Assembly (NCBI GenBank): GCA_016785225.1
Contig: JAFBJZ010000323.1
Location: forward strand, 372,001-436,000
Direction: 5' to 3'
DNA: 64,000 nucleotides
From: Psettodes erumei
Taxonomy: Eukaryota > Chordata > Actinopteri > Pleuronectiformes > Psettodidae
The notes beneath the pieces are model-generated. The model saw only the letters and a program-made list of their open reading frames with translations, had not been told where the DNA came from and searched no databases. The translations under genes were made by a program, and so were the position numbers. Position 1 is the stretch's first letter; the number at the start of each line of letters is the position of its first letter. This document shows positions 33,154 through 48,200 of the stretch, one piece after another.

Positions 33154-36100
33154 CCTGCTGCAGCTCTCAAACAGTAAAGGTTATATCGCACACAGGAGAC
33201 GCTGAGATAAGTGTGTCTGTCATAGATATGACAACATTAAAATGCTTTTATGACAGTTAGAGACCATATGGAAGATCAGCAGAAGGCCTTTTCTTTGGAA
33301 ATGTATAGGTGCTATGGTTCTGTTCTCTCCATGCCGGCAGCGTCATGTATACAATAACAACAATAACTTAATTTACAATATTTACAGGTAATACAGAATT
33401 AGTCAAGCTAAAACACAAAATGAAAGCATTTGGGTGTCCTTGGCAAACATACAAAAAAGTAATCCAAATCAATGAGAGATGTTCTGTGGGAGTGCACATG
33501 GCAAAGGCTAAATCTTCACGACGGTTACATCTTAATTTGTCTTTATGTGATACTTTGAACAGCATCACTAGAGCCGGAAGGGAGTCAGTATCTTGCTCAT
33601 GCACCCTTCAGCCGAGTGGATAGGTGCTTGTCATCGTGCACAGCCCCTGAACATTCTACAACAACCTGCTGTTCTCTACCACTTTACTCTTTAATTACTT
33701 CAACTCTTGCACAATTTATCCTTATGGTGTTTTTGACTCCGACCCAAGATAAACACCACTTGGATGGCCAATAGCAATGATTGTAGAGAACAATACAAAG
33801 TGACACATGCATCAGTTTTACAAAAATGTAAGAGGTCATCACTTAATGCCGCCTGTATCATCTTGTGAGACACTGCCACTTTATAATGACTGAACAGAAC
33901 ACCATGAGTAGAGACAAGACTGATGGATGAGATAGTATTAGGAATGTAAGGTCAAACATTATACACACAAACACAGAATGTTCTCGGTAGGGTAATGTCA
34001 AAGAAAATTTCAGGCAAAGCTCTCTGACAAAAGACAAAAGGCCACAAATCAAATACACATAATGTACTTAGAGAAACCTTCACTGAGAAAAGACCTTTCC
34101 TCCATTCTGTTCTGCTGCTCCTACACCAGCTTCGTGATCTCAGAGTTAACCATCTTCCACCCTGACCACAAATAAATGCCATATCCTAAATTATGGAAGT
34201 ATGTACCATCTTAATTATCTCAAAAAAGACAAAGGAAAATACACCTCAGGGAAAAGAAAGTCATCCTGGGCCTAGCATTGGGCTACAAAGAAGGAACCCC
34301 TGATTTTCAGTGGATTCTGTTTCATATCTAAAGGTGGTACGCTAACCAGAGTCAACCACATCCAACACAGTCAGCTGCAGTCTGAATCAAACCATTCACA
34401 TCTGGTTACACAGCAATGGTACTGGTTCTGCATTGAACAAATCCCACTTTCCAATAAAACATCAAACAAAACCACTTCACGCATGCACGCACATACACTT
34501 CTCTTTGAAAGCATTGGCCCACAATTTAGGGGATTTTAAGGGATCCTGTTAGGATGTATGGCTAAGGTCAATATCAACAATGCACAAACATTTTAGGTAA
34601 AATACACATTTTCAACTAGCACTCAAAATCAAACACAATCCTCACTCACTGACTACTCTGAAATAAAAACTCAACACAATCGATGCAAATCTGTTTTTTT
34701 TTCAGTGTAAAGCAAATTTTCTTTTTCCTTTTTTCCCCTAAAGAAATCTTTCTAGGGTTTCATAGCTTATACCATCTCTTTGTCAACATTTGAACTTCTA
34801 ACATACCTACCTTTTGACAGTAACTCCAAAACTAGACTAAAACTGAAGACAAGAATGGAAGTAGAAATCTAAACAAACCTGTCAAGGTATCTACAAAAGC
34901 TGGACATGTTTAGCATGTTCCACTCAACGTTGTTCTATACAGTACTTTAACAGTGCAAAAACATTCAGACCTTCATCACTTGATCAGTCTAAATGTTAGT
35001 CATCTAACATTTGGATAATATTTTTAACGGCATCTCTCCTGTGTTCCTTACATTCAAATTTGATTATACTTGCTTAACTCCACCACTATTGACAGGTAAA
35101 ACATTAAAAGACAGAATATGGAAACTTGTGAAGAGATTACCAGCAACAGCAGCACCTAAGCGTCTTTATACCTGATGAATACATCACAGGTTATTGCAGC
35201 ATCTTTAACGTGATTGTGTGATCAGGGATGCTAACAGTGGGCGTAGTGCGTGTTTTCTGCGCCCATTTCCTACCTGCCACTATTTAAAAAAAACTCCTTC
35301 TTGAGTCAAAAAGTTTCATTGAGGGGACTTAGTATTTGACACTGAGCAAGTATAGAATCAGTAAAGTGTCAAACATGGTGATTTTTTTTCCCGAGCCAGC
35401 ATCGTTACCCTCAGTGAAACAAAGGAAAAAAACATAACACAAAAAAACTACATTATTTTTTAAAGTCATTTTGGCAACAGTTTTTGTAATAGTGCTTGTA
35501 GGCGTTTGTGGCTACCAACTGTAACATTGCTGTGTATACTGCCCTCCAGCAAGCAACTAACAATTAGATAAAAACCAAAATAAAATAAAACCCAGCAGAG
35601 CAAACAAAGGGTACAAGACAAACATACATTTGATGGGAATGATACTTGGCCATTCCTAGTCTTCATCCACAAGTGTCCTTATGTAGGTGTACAGCAGATA
35701 CTGTCATTCCCTCCAGCTACTGATGTTGGTGAAACATAACATTTTGTATACTGATTTTCCTCTTGCAAATTTATAGCATGTATAATTGTCCATCTTACAA
35801 TGCTATTCATTTGCATTTAGCTCAGTAATTTCCATGGGTATGTGACTACTTGGCAATAATTGGTCCTGTATGTGTTATGCCTAGTGAGGGGAACCTTCTC
35901 AGCAAAAAAAAATAAAATACCATTTTCACTGCCATGAGTAAAGTCCTCACACACAGACAAGAGTGCAGACATTCAGCACAAGTGCTTCCTGTGAAGCACT
36001 GGTCCACATTTAGTGTTGGGAAAGTCATTACCTCGGTCCAAAACTGGGCACGAGCGCCATTCAAAGAGTGCAATCTCAGGAGGTTCGATGAAAAATGAAA

Positions 36101-36242
36101 TCCTGTGGTTTTTCTTGAGAAAACTAAAGCATTTCTAACTGACAACAAATTAATGTGGGTGGACGTTTGGTCACTTGGTAATGCACAAACTGGGTTGCAA
36201 ATGACTGACATCATATCCGCGCTCCAAGAAACAGTGCAGGAC

Positions 36243-39200
36243 TCAAACACAGAGTCCCGACTGCAACGCTGTGAGACGGCGTTCAATGCACTCCTTATCT
36301 GCAGACACAGAGAGAACATAAAGGATAAAAAGTCATTGGATGGTTCAACATAACAAGTCATGTTCATGAAGACGTGCAGGTTAGCTTGTGTTTTGTCTGT
36401 GTACATTAGCCCTGTGATAAACTGTTTGACTGCCCCAGCTAACAGCAGTGTACAGATAAAACAGTATAAAAATATATATTTTCAGCTGCAGAAATATGGC
36501 AAACAAGGCACCGGTGCAGACTGGCGATATCCCCCCTTTGTGTTACATGGGCTGACAGACATACTCACATTTGCTAACACTGAGGATGTCATCCTGTTCA
36601 GTGAGCAGCAGAGACAAGCCCTCCATCAGCAGCAAAGCTTTATGGTAGCGCAGGACCGATGCTTCCCCCTGGTGGAACATCTCGTCCAGCGCAGCAGCCT
36701 GAACCTGAGATGATGTCATGATTCTCAAATTAAAATATGTTTGATTTTAGACTTGATTAATATATCAGTATAAGGCTCCTGGGACATGCAGTAAATCTCA
36801 GTTCTGTGAGTAATACTGTAATTAAATAACCCTTATTTTGTGCGTTAATATTTTCTGAGGGAATGTACAAACACTACACACTACCTTTTAGCAATTTATG
36901 TAACAGGCCAGTTAACATTAAATTACTTTAGAGGCCTATAATATTCCTGTGTCTATAGAGCAATTATCTGAGAGGAAATTCTTGGAGCCTAAGTTTAAAA
37001 AGAATGAAGAGGTGGGATATTTTTGCCATTCATGAAGTTCAGTTGGTTAAAAATGCTGAGGCAAATCATTAACTGAATGCCCGCAGATACAATATCTCAA
37101 TGATTCCTCCTGTCTTAATTTTTCCTCAGGCTTACCATCTGCACAGTGTGGCTGAACAGCAGACTCTCTGCCGTGATGGAAGTGATTTGGTCCATTAAAC
37201 GGTGCTTCCTGGAAAAGAAGTGCTCCAGACGAGTGCTGAGTGAGCGACAGGATGCCACGCTGGATTTGTACAGCTCATTCAGCCTCCTCACTACTGCATA
37301 TGGACAGAAAATTTTGAAAAAAAGGAAGAGAAAAATGAATATGCTAGCAAGACATCCGCTGCATTCAATTGTGTACAAATTACACACTTTAGCACCTTAC
37401 AACATGAAACAGGTCATACCTTGCTTGACGGTAGCGGATGGGTAGAGTTTGCCCTGTTGAACTCGCTCCATGGCTGTGTGTAAGGCAGTGGACAAGAGTT
37501 CTGCAGTCTTAAGGTAGAGAACCAGCTGCTCTGCATGACTGAGGCCACAATCACACACACAATTACTTGATTACAAACTGACAAATGTAAGGTGTAATAC
37601 AAACAATACAAAGTTCAATCATGGAAGTTGGTTGTATAGCAGATGTAAAGGTAGCACACAAATATGAATGAAAGCAGTCGTAAATAACCACAAATGAATA
37701 CACAGGCTCATGGCTACTGGATTTTTGTAATTTAGGGTGCAGACACGACCCACTACTCGGTACAAAAAAATGCCTCATCTGATTGCGTTTCAGTCAGTGT
37801 GTTTCTGTTTGTTCTCAATATTTCAGTCAACACCCCTGAGTAAGGTCTACAAATCTGCTTACCTCTGCCGACAAGCTCACTTATCAGATCTTTTTGCTAA
37901 TATGACCAATGACAGAACAGTTTTGTCCCTAAGGCAAGTGGTGCGACGCCAGGAGATCCACTGTGAAATTATTTCCCATCCAACGTGGATAAATAGTATC
38001 AGTGACATCAACAAAGACTCACAGCCAATCTTGACGTGGCCTTACCTCCACTCTCGGCTCAGCGAGCTTATCTGATCCGCTACCAGGCTCTGCTGCTGAC
38101 GGAGAGCGGGATGAGAAATGTCCACCTGCTCCCCCACCGCCGCGGCGCCACGGGCTGTGGCCACCTCCATCAGACAACGGGCGAAATCCAACGTGAACCG
38201 CAGGCTTTGCACAGTGTCTGTATGCTCCTGCTGCACTCCGACAGAGGTGGGAGGAAAGAGGAAGGAGGTGAGGGAGTTTTTTGTGGCAGAACTTGAAACA
38301 GAGGACACCAGAGTGTGATTCTGCATTGAGTCTCTCTGGTGGCAGGAACACAAGCTTTACCGGCAGACAGGTCATTCAGCTCATTTCATTCTTGGATTCC
38401 AGCTTAGGCTATTTTGCCACAATGACTTGAACTAAAGACACTTCAACTATACAATACTCTCTTTATCAGTTCAAACTCACTAGAAGAATGCTAAATAATC
38501 TTTCAAAGTTTTTTTTGTGAGACACAACAAAAGTAGTCACTGCTGCTGCAAACATACATAGAATATACAGTCAAACTGACGGCTCTGCTGTCACTGCTTT
38601 CCAGGGCTGTACGGGGGAAACCTGCTTCTCACCTCCATCAGCGTTTCCTCGGGCAGTTCAGGAGCCTCAAAGGTTACATGACCTCCCATGTTGGCGGTGA
38701 TGGGATCTGCGAAACTGTAACGAGGACTGGAGGGAGCTTCAAAACCGTCCAGATAGGTGCCTGTCTGGGGGTACCGGCTGGTGAAGGAGCCTGCGGGGCT
38801 GACTGAAGTGAACGAGCCTGCAGGAGTTAGAAAAAGAGAAGGGACAAAGCATGAGAGACGAAATATATATTGGATAAATGAATTTTCACTGCTGCACGAT
38901 AAACAGCAACATGTCAACTACAACTGTGATGTTCGTTTGTTTGGTTTCTTTTCGCATCCGTGCCTCTCAGTGGAGATTTGTTCCAATTAATGCAGCTACT
39001 TGAATGTTTGCATTCATAAATACAAGCATCAACTTTGTAATACTTTCCCCCTTCATGTTTAATTAAGTTTGCACATCATGGAAAATGAAAATAGCAGCTT
39101 CTCAGCGTTCATGGTGTGCAGAGAATAATACTGATGCTGCTGTTTACGTGGAATTTGATTCCCACCTCCTATGTAAAAACAAATCACCTGCATGTAGCTG

Positions 39201-42200
39201 TGCTAGGATGTGCCTGTGCTACCTGAGTATTTCCTCTGTCTGGAGGTGTGAGGTGGGGTGGTGCCGCTGGGAGGTGAGCCCACTGTGAAAACCACCTGCG
39301 CTGGGCTGCTGGATCCAGGTGCAAGGCTGACCACACCACCGGGGGGCACTAGAGGACAGAGAACAATGATTAAAAGGTTTAAGAATGATCTGATATTGAT
39401 AGTTTTTTCTCAAAATGCACTAGAACTGCCTAAAACTGACTCGTTTTGACAGCTTTCTCAAAGCACTATTATGTGCAAGTAATTTTCACTCCCTTCAATT
39501 TATGTCTATCAGACTGAGCCACTCCCTGACCTTAATTAAAATTTCCTTGTAAATCTCGATCAACAGATATGCCTACCTGTTATTTCTATGGCTTTTTCAG
39601 CAGCCAGGTTCTCTGTGCTGCCTCGATCACTCACAGGTCCCCCTGGTCCAAACGCAGCCATCAGCAGCATGTCAGACAGACGACCGGCACTCTGAGACCT
39701 GCACCAAAGAGATGGGTGAACAGACATTTTCTCTCTCCACACATGACATGCATGGATGAAGCACGATCCAAATGCTTCAGATCTGTAGCTTCTATAATGT
39801 AATGGGATGTATTTGTGGTAAAATGGCTTCGTGTATGACCAAACAGAATATGCCATACCATAAATATGGAAGGAATTAAAAAACAAAACACAAACCACAC
39901 GGCAAAGTGTGGTTTAAGAAAGAAGAAGATACGTTTGAGTCAAATAACAGTTTCCAAAATTGTACCCTGTATCTGTAGGTAAACAGTTCATTTTTTGGAT
40001 ATGTGCACAGGGCAAATGGGACAAACACAAAACAGCAGCAAAAACAATAATCTAACCTCCCGAAGCTCTTGGTATCATCATTCAGTCGGTGGATGCAGTG
40101 CGCAGGCTGGGTGATCTGTGTGGGTGCTTGTTGTCCTCGTTCTCTGGGCTCTGTCGGGGCAGTCCTGCTGCTCGGAGAGCCGATGACCAAACCCTGTTGT
40201 GTGAGGAAGGTCACAAGGGTCGGGGAGCTGGGAGGCTTGGGGAATTCAAATGGAGGGATGGCCTGAGGAGACAGACGAGAGAGAGAGTAGAATTGTATCA
40301 GAGGTTTGTGGTAGTGTTTTCTTGTGCTGTGTATCTCAAGAGAATTAAACACACACACAAACACTTACCCTGGAAGGGGAACCCAGGATGGTGGGAAGGG
40401 GGCTACGCTGCATCAGCTCACTCAGTCTGGGGGAAGAGTGTAGGGGGCGGACGGTCATCAGGCCTGTCGGGGGAGAAACTACTGGGTCCGAATGCTGCTT
40501 CCTGATCTTCTGCCTGCCACCACCACCGACACACTCCAACAGACAGGGGGCACTGTGCAGCCGCGTACCCAGTCCTGTCGTCTGCGGGTGCTGCTGAGGA
40601 GTTGGCCGGGGCTCAGTGTGCTGTGGAGCTGCAAAGGGGGTCAGAATATTTCTGCTTTCAGCAGGCGGCATCGCAAAATGAAATGTCAAGACATGCCAAA
40701 AACAGAACAAACTAAACAAGGAATCTACCAAGAGAGAGCAGAGATGGACAAGTCCTGCCTAGCTCCCCCCAGCCCTGCATTCATGCATGTACAAACAGCT
40801 AAGGAACTGTTCCAGCATGAGCATTTCCACATAATTAAATGGATTAATGGATGCAGTGAAGTAACCTTCCCATCAAGGTTCCCTAAATCTGAGTAGGCCA
40901 ACAGCAGACTAAAGAGATAAGGAAGAAAGAACGTAAGGGAAAAAAACTTTAAGTTTGTTTTGTCTGGATTTTATGTTTTATCTTTTTTCTTCTGAAATAC
41001 TGAATAATTACATCCCTTCAGGCCTCTAAAAATCCTTCAAATTAAACATCTCAGACAGAGAAAATCCTCCCTGGCTGAACTACACACAACTCAAGTCCAT
41101 AACCTGGAATGAGCAGCTCTAAGCCCACTACAGCAACCAGTTTGCTCCATATTGGTTACTAATCGTGTTATACTCTCCAAATTTTTATTCAGTGTGCAAA
41201 GCTCTGACGTGTATCTGTGAAAGGGGTTTACAAAGTGAAGACTAGCCTCTGAGCTACCTTGAGGGGAGAGCTGGAAAGTTCTGCCACCTCCCAGGGAGAA
41301 CCGGCGAGTGTTGGTAATTGCTCCATGTCCGTAGGGTGGCGAAGGCCCGGTCCGGCCAAAGCCCAACGAGCTTCCACTGCTGCAGCGACGCACCGGTGTG
41401 GACAGCCTGATGACGTGAAGGTCATTGCAGTCAATTTAAGAAATGCAAACGCTGGCATACAAATCTGCATTTGCAACAGCTGTGTATATGTACTGTACGT
41501 GTTTGTGGATGCAGACCGTGGTGAGCCATCCTGTTTGGTAGAATGGAGGTTCTGCTCCATGCGCTGGTAATTCTGGACCTGAGTGGGGACTGGGATAGGC
41601 AATGATTGCCCGTGGTTTCCATAGTTACTGCCATAGTTACTACCCGAGAATTCACTGGGCCTGCCAACAACAGAGAGAACTGTGTGTGTCAAGGAAAACA
41701 AGTTAGACAAGGAAGGACAGAGTTAGCGTGCGTGTGAGATGACAAGTTTACCACTTTCAACATGGAGGGTTAAATCAGATATGCTGAAGATGAAATATCC
41801 GATGGCCCTGAAAAATACTGTAAAACCTGTGCAGTTTTTGTAATGAGCAAACATGTCTTTGTTTTTAAATATACCAACATAATCTGAGGTGTTGATTTTT
41901 TATTGAATTATTTATTCAGTGTATGTAATACTTAATATATGTTTAGGAAGGCAAAACACTGAGATCTTATCGTACTTGAACACCAGGGCTATTCTCTACA
42001 TATGATTACACTTAAAGAACTAAAAAGAGTAACACAATTCACACATACATAGCCCTTTAACCAAAGTAGTTTTTCATTATTATATTTCTATGTAATATTG
42101 TGCTTTAAGTTACACTGATTTAGTCCATTCAATAACATGAAATGAATGAATTTAGGAGGATTTAATCTACTCAATTCAACCATTACCACTTCAATATCTG

Positions 42201-45200
42201 ATGGGACATGCGGTTACCTGACGGCACTTGGAGAGCCACTGTAGGAGGGTGAGTGCGGTGGTGTTTTGGCTTGGCTACACAGGCCAGCAGAAGCCAGAAG
42301 AGAGCTGATGGAGAAAGAAAAACAGAAATTTCTGTCTGCTGTACTCCATGACACTGACGCACAAATACATTAAATTAGTGTTCTACAGGTGATGGCCAAT
42401 CTTTGCTTCTTACCCGCTGTTTATCAGGCTGTCCTGCAGCACTTTACTCTCGCATGTCAACTCACCGGCTGGAAAATCAGAAACAAATTAAAAATAAGTG
42501 TTTCTGAGCAAGAAACATTAAGAACAAAGTGTGAAAAGAGTAACAGAGAATGGGGGTCTAGTGAGAAAAAAAGCTCAGGCTCATGAAATGCTGTGGATGC
42601 CTCATTAAAGCCAGACAAAGCTAGGACTCTGCACAGCTGAGTTTCACATTTATGTAGGGATCCCATGGAAAAAAAGTTTTCTTACTGGTGAAGTGAGCAG
42701 GCACCATGACAAAGTCATCCGTGTCACATGAGGAGGAGTTCTTGCTGCTGCCGCCTCCTCCCGACGAGTCCTTGAGGAGAAAACCAGTGGCCTCCTGGGT
42801 AGGGGAGGCCAGAGCTTTGGCACGCAAATGCTGAACTTCAACAAGAGACTGCTGCAGGGCGGCAGAGGCAAAACAGTAGCGGGTAAACAAAGAAGCAAAA
42901 ACGAAACGATTAAAGTGGAAACACTGAGGGTGTTGACTTGGTTGGCTTTTCGCAGTGCACATGAAAATCCAGCCTCATTATTCAGGTTAAGACAGAAACA
43001 AAGAGATTCAGGGAAATAAAACAAATATAACAAACACAAACCGGTGGTGAGGCGAGGTGAGATGTGGAGGAGCTGCTACAAGAGCTGGCTGATGTGGAGC
43101 TTGGGAAGCAGGTCATGGTCACAGTTGGAGTAGCTGCAGAAATAAAAGTAGCACACATTGTTAAAAAGAAAATTCAAGGACACATAAAATGCTTTTTGGT
43201 GAGAAAGCGACAGATAATCAACCACTACACAACACACAACACACTAACGCAACAATTGTGGGTTTAAGTCAGCATCTTCACTTTATGGTTTCAGAAAATG
43301 TGTCATGTTTATTTACTCATGGTGCCCATCCTGGATGAGTTTACAAGGCTTTACACAAGGCATAAAGACAACAAAGTCTAAAGTTAGCTATCACTGACAA
43401 TCACCTTGACAGGTTCTGGTATTTATTCTTACTTACTCTTTTTCATTGATGAGCTGGCCTCCAGGAAAGGATGACAGAAAAACTCATCTACCAACAACAA
43501 AGGAAGAAATGCCTTGAGTAGAAGGTAGTGGAAACGGATGTCATTTCCTACATACAGATTGTTTCATTTATTTTACTGTAACAGCATGTTAATGTTGTAC
43601 ACGTCCATATCCTATTGATGCATGTTGCTAAAACAGCATTTAGATTTTGTCTTGTGTTTTCTTGTCTCTCTCATCTCTTCCCGTTGCGTTCTGCAGGTAT
43701 TTCTGCCCCCACGATCCTGCTCAACACCCACTGCTATAAATATTATTATTACAATAATTCTCTATGCGGAGCTTGCATTGAGCTAACGCCCCTCCCATCT
43801 CTCTTTCTCGCTTTCTCTTTTTCTCTCCCAACCCAACAGGCCAAGGCAGATTGCCACGCGCCCCTGATCCTGGCTCTTCTTGGGAGTGTTGGGTCTGTGA
43901 ATGTAGAGAGTATGGTCTCGACCTGCTCAGTATAAAAAGGGCCCTGAGATAAGGTCTGTTATGATTTGATGCAATATAAATAAACCAAAGTATTGACTTG
44001 ACATGCTCTCTAACCAAAGTCCATTCGGTCCTTGTGGTTGCGCTGCAGCAGACCCAGTAGCAGGTGCCTCAGATGGTTTGAAGTCTCTCTGGGGATGCTG
44101 CAAACAAACAAAACCATGATCAGCGTTTGCTGCAGTGCAGAAAAAAAAAAGAAAGAATCTCGGGGGGATCTCTAAAAGCCATGTAATATAACAGAAAGCT
44201 GCTACCACAGATAAAGCGACACTTTTAGCTGCACTTGATTCACGTGCTGTGTTTTTACCAGAACCATTTCCATGGTCATCATCAATCTACTTTACCTACA
44301 GAAAATGTAATCAATGTCATCGTTCCCTTAAAACAGGACCCTAAGGCAGGCTTTCATTAGAAGCTGTAACGAATTGCCACGTAAAAACCTTTCCAGACGT
44401 TGCACTGTAAAACACTAGCTTGTTGGTGTTTTGTTTGACGGTTCGTCATCTCTAACAATGTTGTAAACTAACTGCTGTTCAGCCGTTATAACAGCCCAGC
44501 TGGCATGGCACTGGCTGGCAGCATCTCTCTCGAAGGGAGATTTACAAACTGCACTTTAGGTGTCTTAACATCAGATTTTTATTTTACTCTCAGGAACACA
44601 AACAAATTCTCAAAGATAATGGGGTCTTTCTGAAGAGATTTGGCCGGAGCTTCGCTTTGGTTTGATTATTGTACTCTGAAGATTTATCGCTACAAAGGTG
44701 CTTCAGTCTTTTGCCTGTGTCTGTCTGTCATCTAACTGTAGCTCCTTACTTGGGGCTGAGAGTCTTGTTTTTTTCATAGAACAGCCGGAGGTCTTGGGGA
44801 CTGCTAGCCTAAAGATGACACAAGGTAAGACAGACAGTTGAAAGCATGCGCTGTAAATGTCTGCAATTTAAGTGCATGCATGCACACAGTCAGCAATAGC
44901 ATCATCTCATACTATAGAGCAGTTGTGCACATTTTATGGTACAGTAGGTTGTCATCATACTAGCGAAACATATCTAACTGCCTGTGAATAAAACAAAGAA
45001 TGAAGCAAGTTCCAAGAAGGCTGCTGGACCAGTTTAGATAAGACAAGTTTGAAGAAGTGTTTCATCTTTCATCTTGTTTTCAACCTGTTTGATCACTCAA
45101 CAAACAGACTGAAGCGCAGCTCCTTGAAAAGGATGATAACATGTCAAGTAACATTCGGGAAGGTTTTGTGGAAGTTCACTAATTTTGTCATTGTTTTAAA

Positions 45201-48200
45201 TTACTGCACAAATTACTTGCCATAGTTAACTATGAAATTTTAAGACAGGTTTGATCCACCCCTACTTGACAGTGCAGGTACATACTTTATGTGTGAAGAG
45301 GATCGTATTTTTAGGAAACGGCACACAACAGTAGAGTGAGGCACACAACAGGCACACAACAGAGTAGCATGTTCACCTGGAAAGGCGCCTTTCCCGTCAG
45401 ACACTGGAACACTATTGTTCCTATACTCCACAAGTCAGCCTTGGCATCATAGTTTTGGGACATAATGACCTCAGGAGCCTGGAGAGGATGAAAAAAAAGT
45501 TGATCATTCTCCGTTTGACACTTCTTTGGAACTCCTCGACAAACACTTATTGAAATGAGGAAGTTCTCATTATTGACACAGGTGAATGCACAGACACAGG
45601 TCATTACAACTGAATCTACTTTTAACAACTGGCAACTCAGTGTGTCAGGAGTTATCTTCCCTAATACACACACACACATGCTTACCATGTACATAGGGGA
45701 CCCACAGAGTGTTGCCGCCATCATGTTGTTCTGAAGGTACCTGGCGAAGCCGAAGTCCGCTGCAGGGAGAGGAAGTGAGGGAGGGATGGGAGAAGGTCGG
45801 ACACAAAAGAACGAGCAAAGACAAAAGAGGATGAAACAGACGAACAGTGTGCAGAACCTCAGGATGATCACAAACTGATTAAATAAGAGCAAAATAGAAA
45901 GAAAAACTTCTGATGGCTGCAAAAAACAAAAGTCCATAGCACACTGAAAAAGTCTTTCTTGTCTGCTAGCTGAATGGTCTATCACTACTAACACTACTGC
46001 CGCAATATCAAATCTGACCGCTACTGATTTTCTATCTTTTTTTGGATATTCAAGTATATTCACACAGTCTCTTGTTTTCTCACTGGGTTGTTACTTCTGT
46101 GACACAACCTGAAGCAGTGGAGCTATGTGTATTCTTCAGTTACTGTATCTTCATTTGTCACAATGTAATTGAAATATTTGCCCTGTAGCATGTTAGATAT
46201 GGAAATATTTTTGATAATTACTGTAAGAAATCTCCACCCTTCAGACAAAATCTAATTCTGTGGAGAAACTGTTAATACGGTAATGGCTGAGCTGGAGATC
46301 TTCTCCGCGATTACGCATATGATGTATGATGACTGCAGCATTATTACACTGGAGCTCAACCACTTGGGTGTCATGGCTCGGTAAAATATTTGCCAAAGCA
46401 CAAGTACTTCTGGACAGGTTATCAGTAATAAAAGATAAATCTGAACGTTTGCCGTGCAGCTTAGTTTTTATGGGAATTATAAGCACAGTCAGAAGATGTA
46501 TTGCTCAGTGACATTAGACTCTATTACATTACTCATTTCAACTTTAAAGGCTCTAAAGGTTACCTAATGTACTTTAGACACAAGCAAATTATCATTTAAA
46601 CAAATCAGCAAATTCAGTCCATGCAGCACCACTGATGTGCGTGCGTTTGTGCATCTGTACCTGCATCCGCCTGGTTCCAGTGTGCGCACGTGTGTGAACA
46701 GTCTGTGTACGTGACTGAGAGGGGTTTGTTTTTTTCCCAGAGTCATGGGGATTATAACATTCTGCTGCGACTGGGACTGACACGAGCCTCAGACCTCACT
46801 CCCACTGGGCGAGCGACTCTCTCCAGCAGAAAAAGAATTAGCAGGCTCAAGGATTAGTGGTTTTCCAAACAGCTGAGTACACACTCTGTGCTCAGGCCGT
46901 GCCGCTTTTCATTGCGGTGATTGCTTGCCGTTACACGGACGTCATCTTTTTGGGGCGAATGGGTCAAACTCAAAACTGACGAGACACGCGAGTAATGTAC
47001 CTGTGAATAGTTTTTCTCTTTCTTGGTAATTTTCTTCCAAGTGTGTTTTATCAGAGGAAGACTGAAAACACTGCTGAAGGGAAATGTGAAAATTATTCAC
47101 ATAATCTCCTAAAAATCATCGAACAAGTTTAGCCTTACAAACTTAGTGGAATCAGTGACCCTCGGGGAATTTCCTGCTGCAATAAAACTGTGTAAACAGT
47201 TTTATTATGCAGCTGTAGGGATTTCTATATAGCACTCTTTTTATTTTCTATACATTTTGCACAGGTTTAGAGTAAACATTCCTACATTTCCAAATCTGTT
47301 CTCTTAGAGTTAAGATAACATTGTCCAGTGTCAACTAAATGTTGAACCTGGACCTAACTCCCACAAACCTACCAATCTTGATGCAGGTGTTGTTGGAGTG
47401 CGACTTGCGTCCTGGCGGGTAGGAGAGCAGGATGTTCTGGGGTTTGAGGTCCCTGTGGATTATGCCTTTGGCCTGAAGGACTCTCATGGCCCCTGTAATC
47501 TGCTGCAGGAAAACCCGAATGGTGTCCTCACTCAGCGTGCCTTTCGCTGCAGGGAAACGAGGGGTGAATAAGTGGACACAAACAGTGTTGGTACACAGGG
47601 TGATTCTCACGTGCACATTGCATGTGAAACTGTGCAGATGTAGGCCAGTGGGTAAGGTGGGAGGTGACAGTAGACAGTTATGGACCAAATGACCCCATCA
47701 TGCAAATCACACTTGATGTCAGCTCATGTTACACACTCTCTTTTCACCTCTGAAATATCTGCGCTCTCTGACATCACCCCACTGTCACCTTCTGCTCCCC
47801 GTCTCCTTTTCCCTCCAATCGTCTCCCTCATCTCACAGCGGCACAGGGTGGTTCTATGCGAGAGTCCCACCCTTGTCATGAATTCCTCTCTCACTCCACC
47901 TTCCCACAGATATTTAAAGCTGGACTGGGGCTTGACGCGAGGCATGAAAAAAAGTTTTGTCTACTGACCACAGTAAGTAGCGAAACTTTTTTTGTAACCG
48001 GGACAGCACTGACTATTATTGGAAGCTCTATTTAGAGTCTGGGTACCTGGCACACAAAGTTAGCAGGTACAGTCATTATTTGTCAGCGAGCGACTAGTGG
48101 GTGATGTGTTATTTCCCACCCCGTCCACACTAACGTGCAAAGGCCCACGGGTGGACGAGGCCCGGCAATTTATGAGCTGTGATTCTCCCAGTTTGTTCGC

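Noticed and set aside
35846..36406. 186-codon open frame on the minus strand
   Set aside because: It overlaps the last ulk1 exon in another frame and continues into the 3' UTR. It has no domain.
45311..46063. 250-codon open frame on the minus strand
   Set aside because: It is intron read-through joining ulk1 exons 7 and 8. Only 45686-45759 and 45377-45478 are coding.
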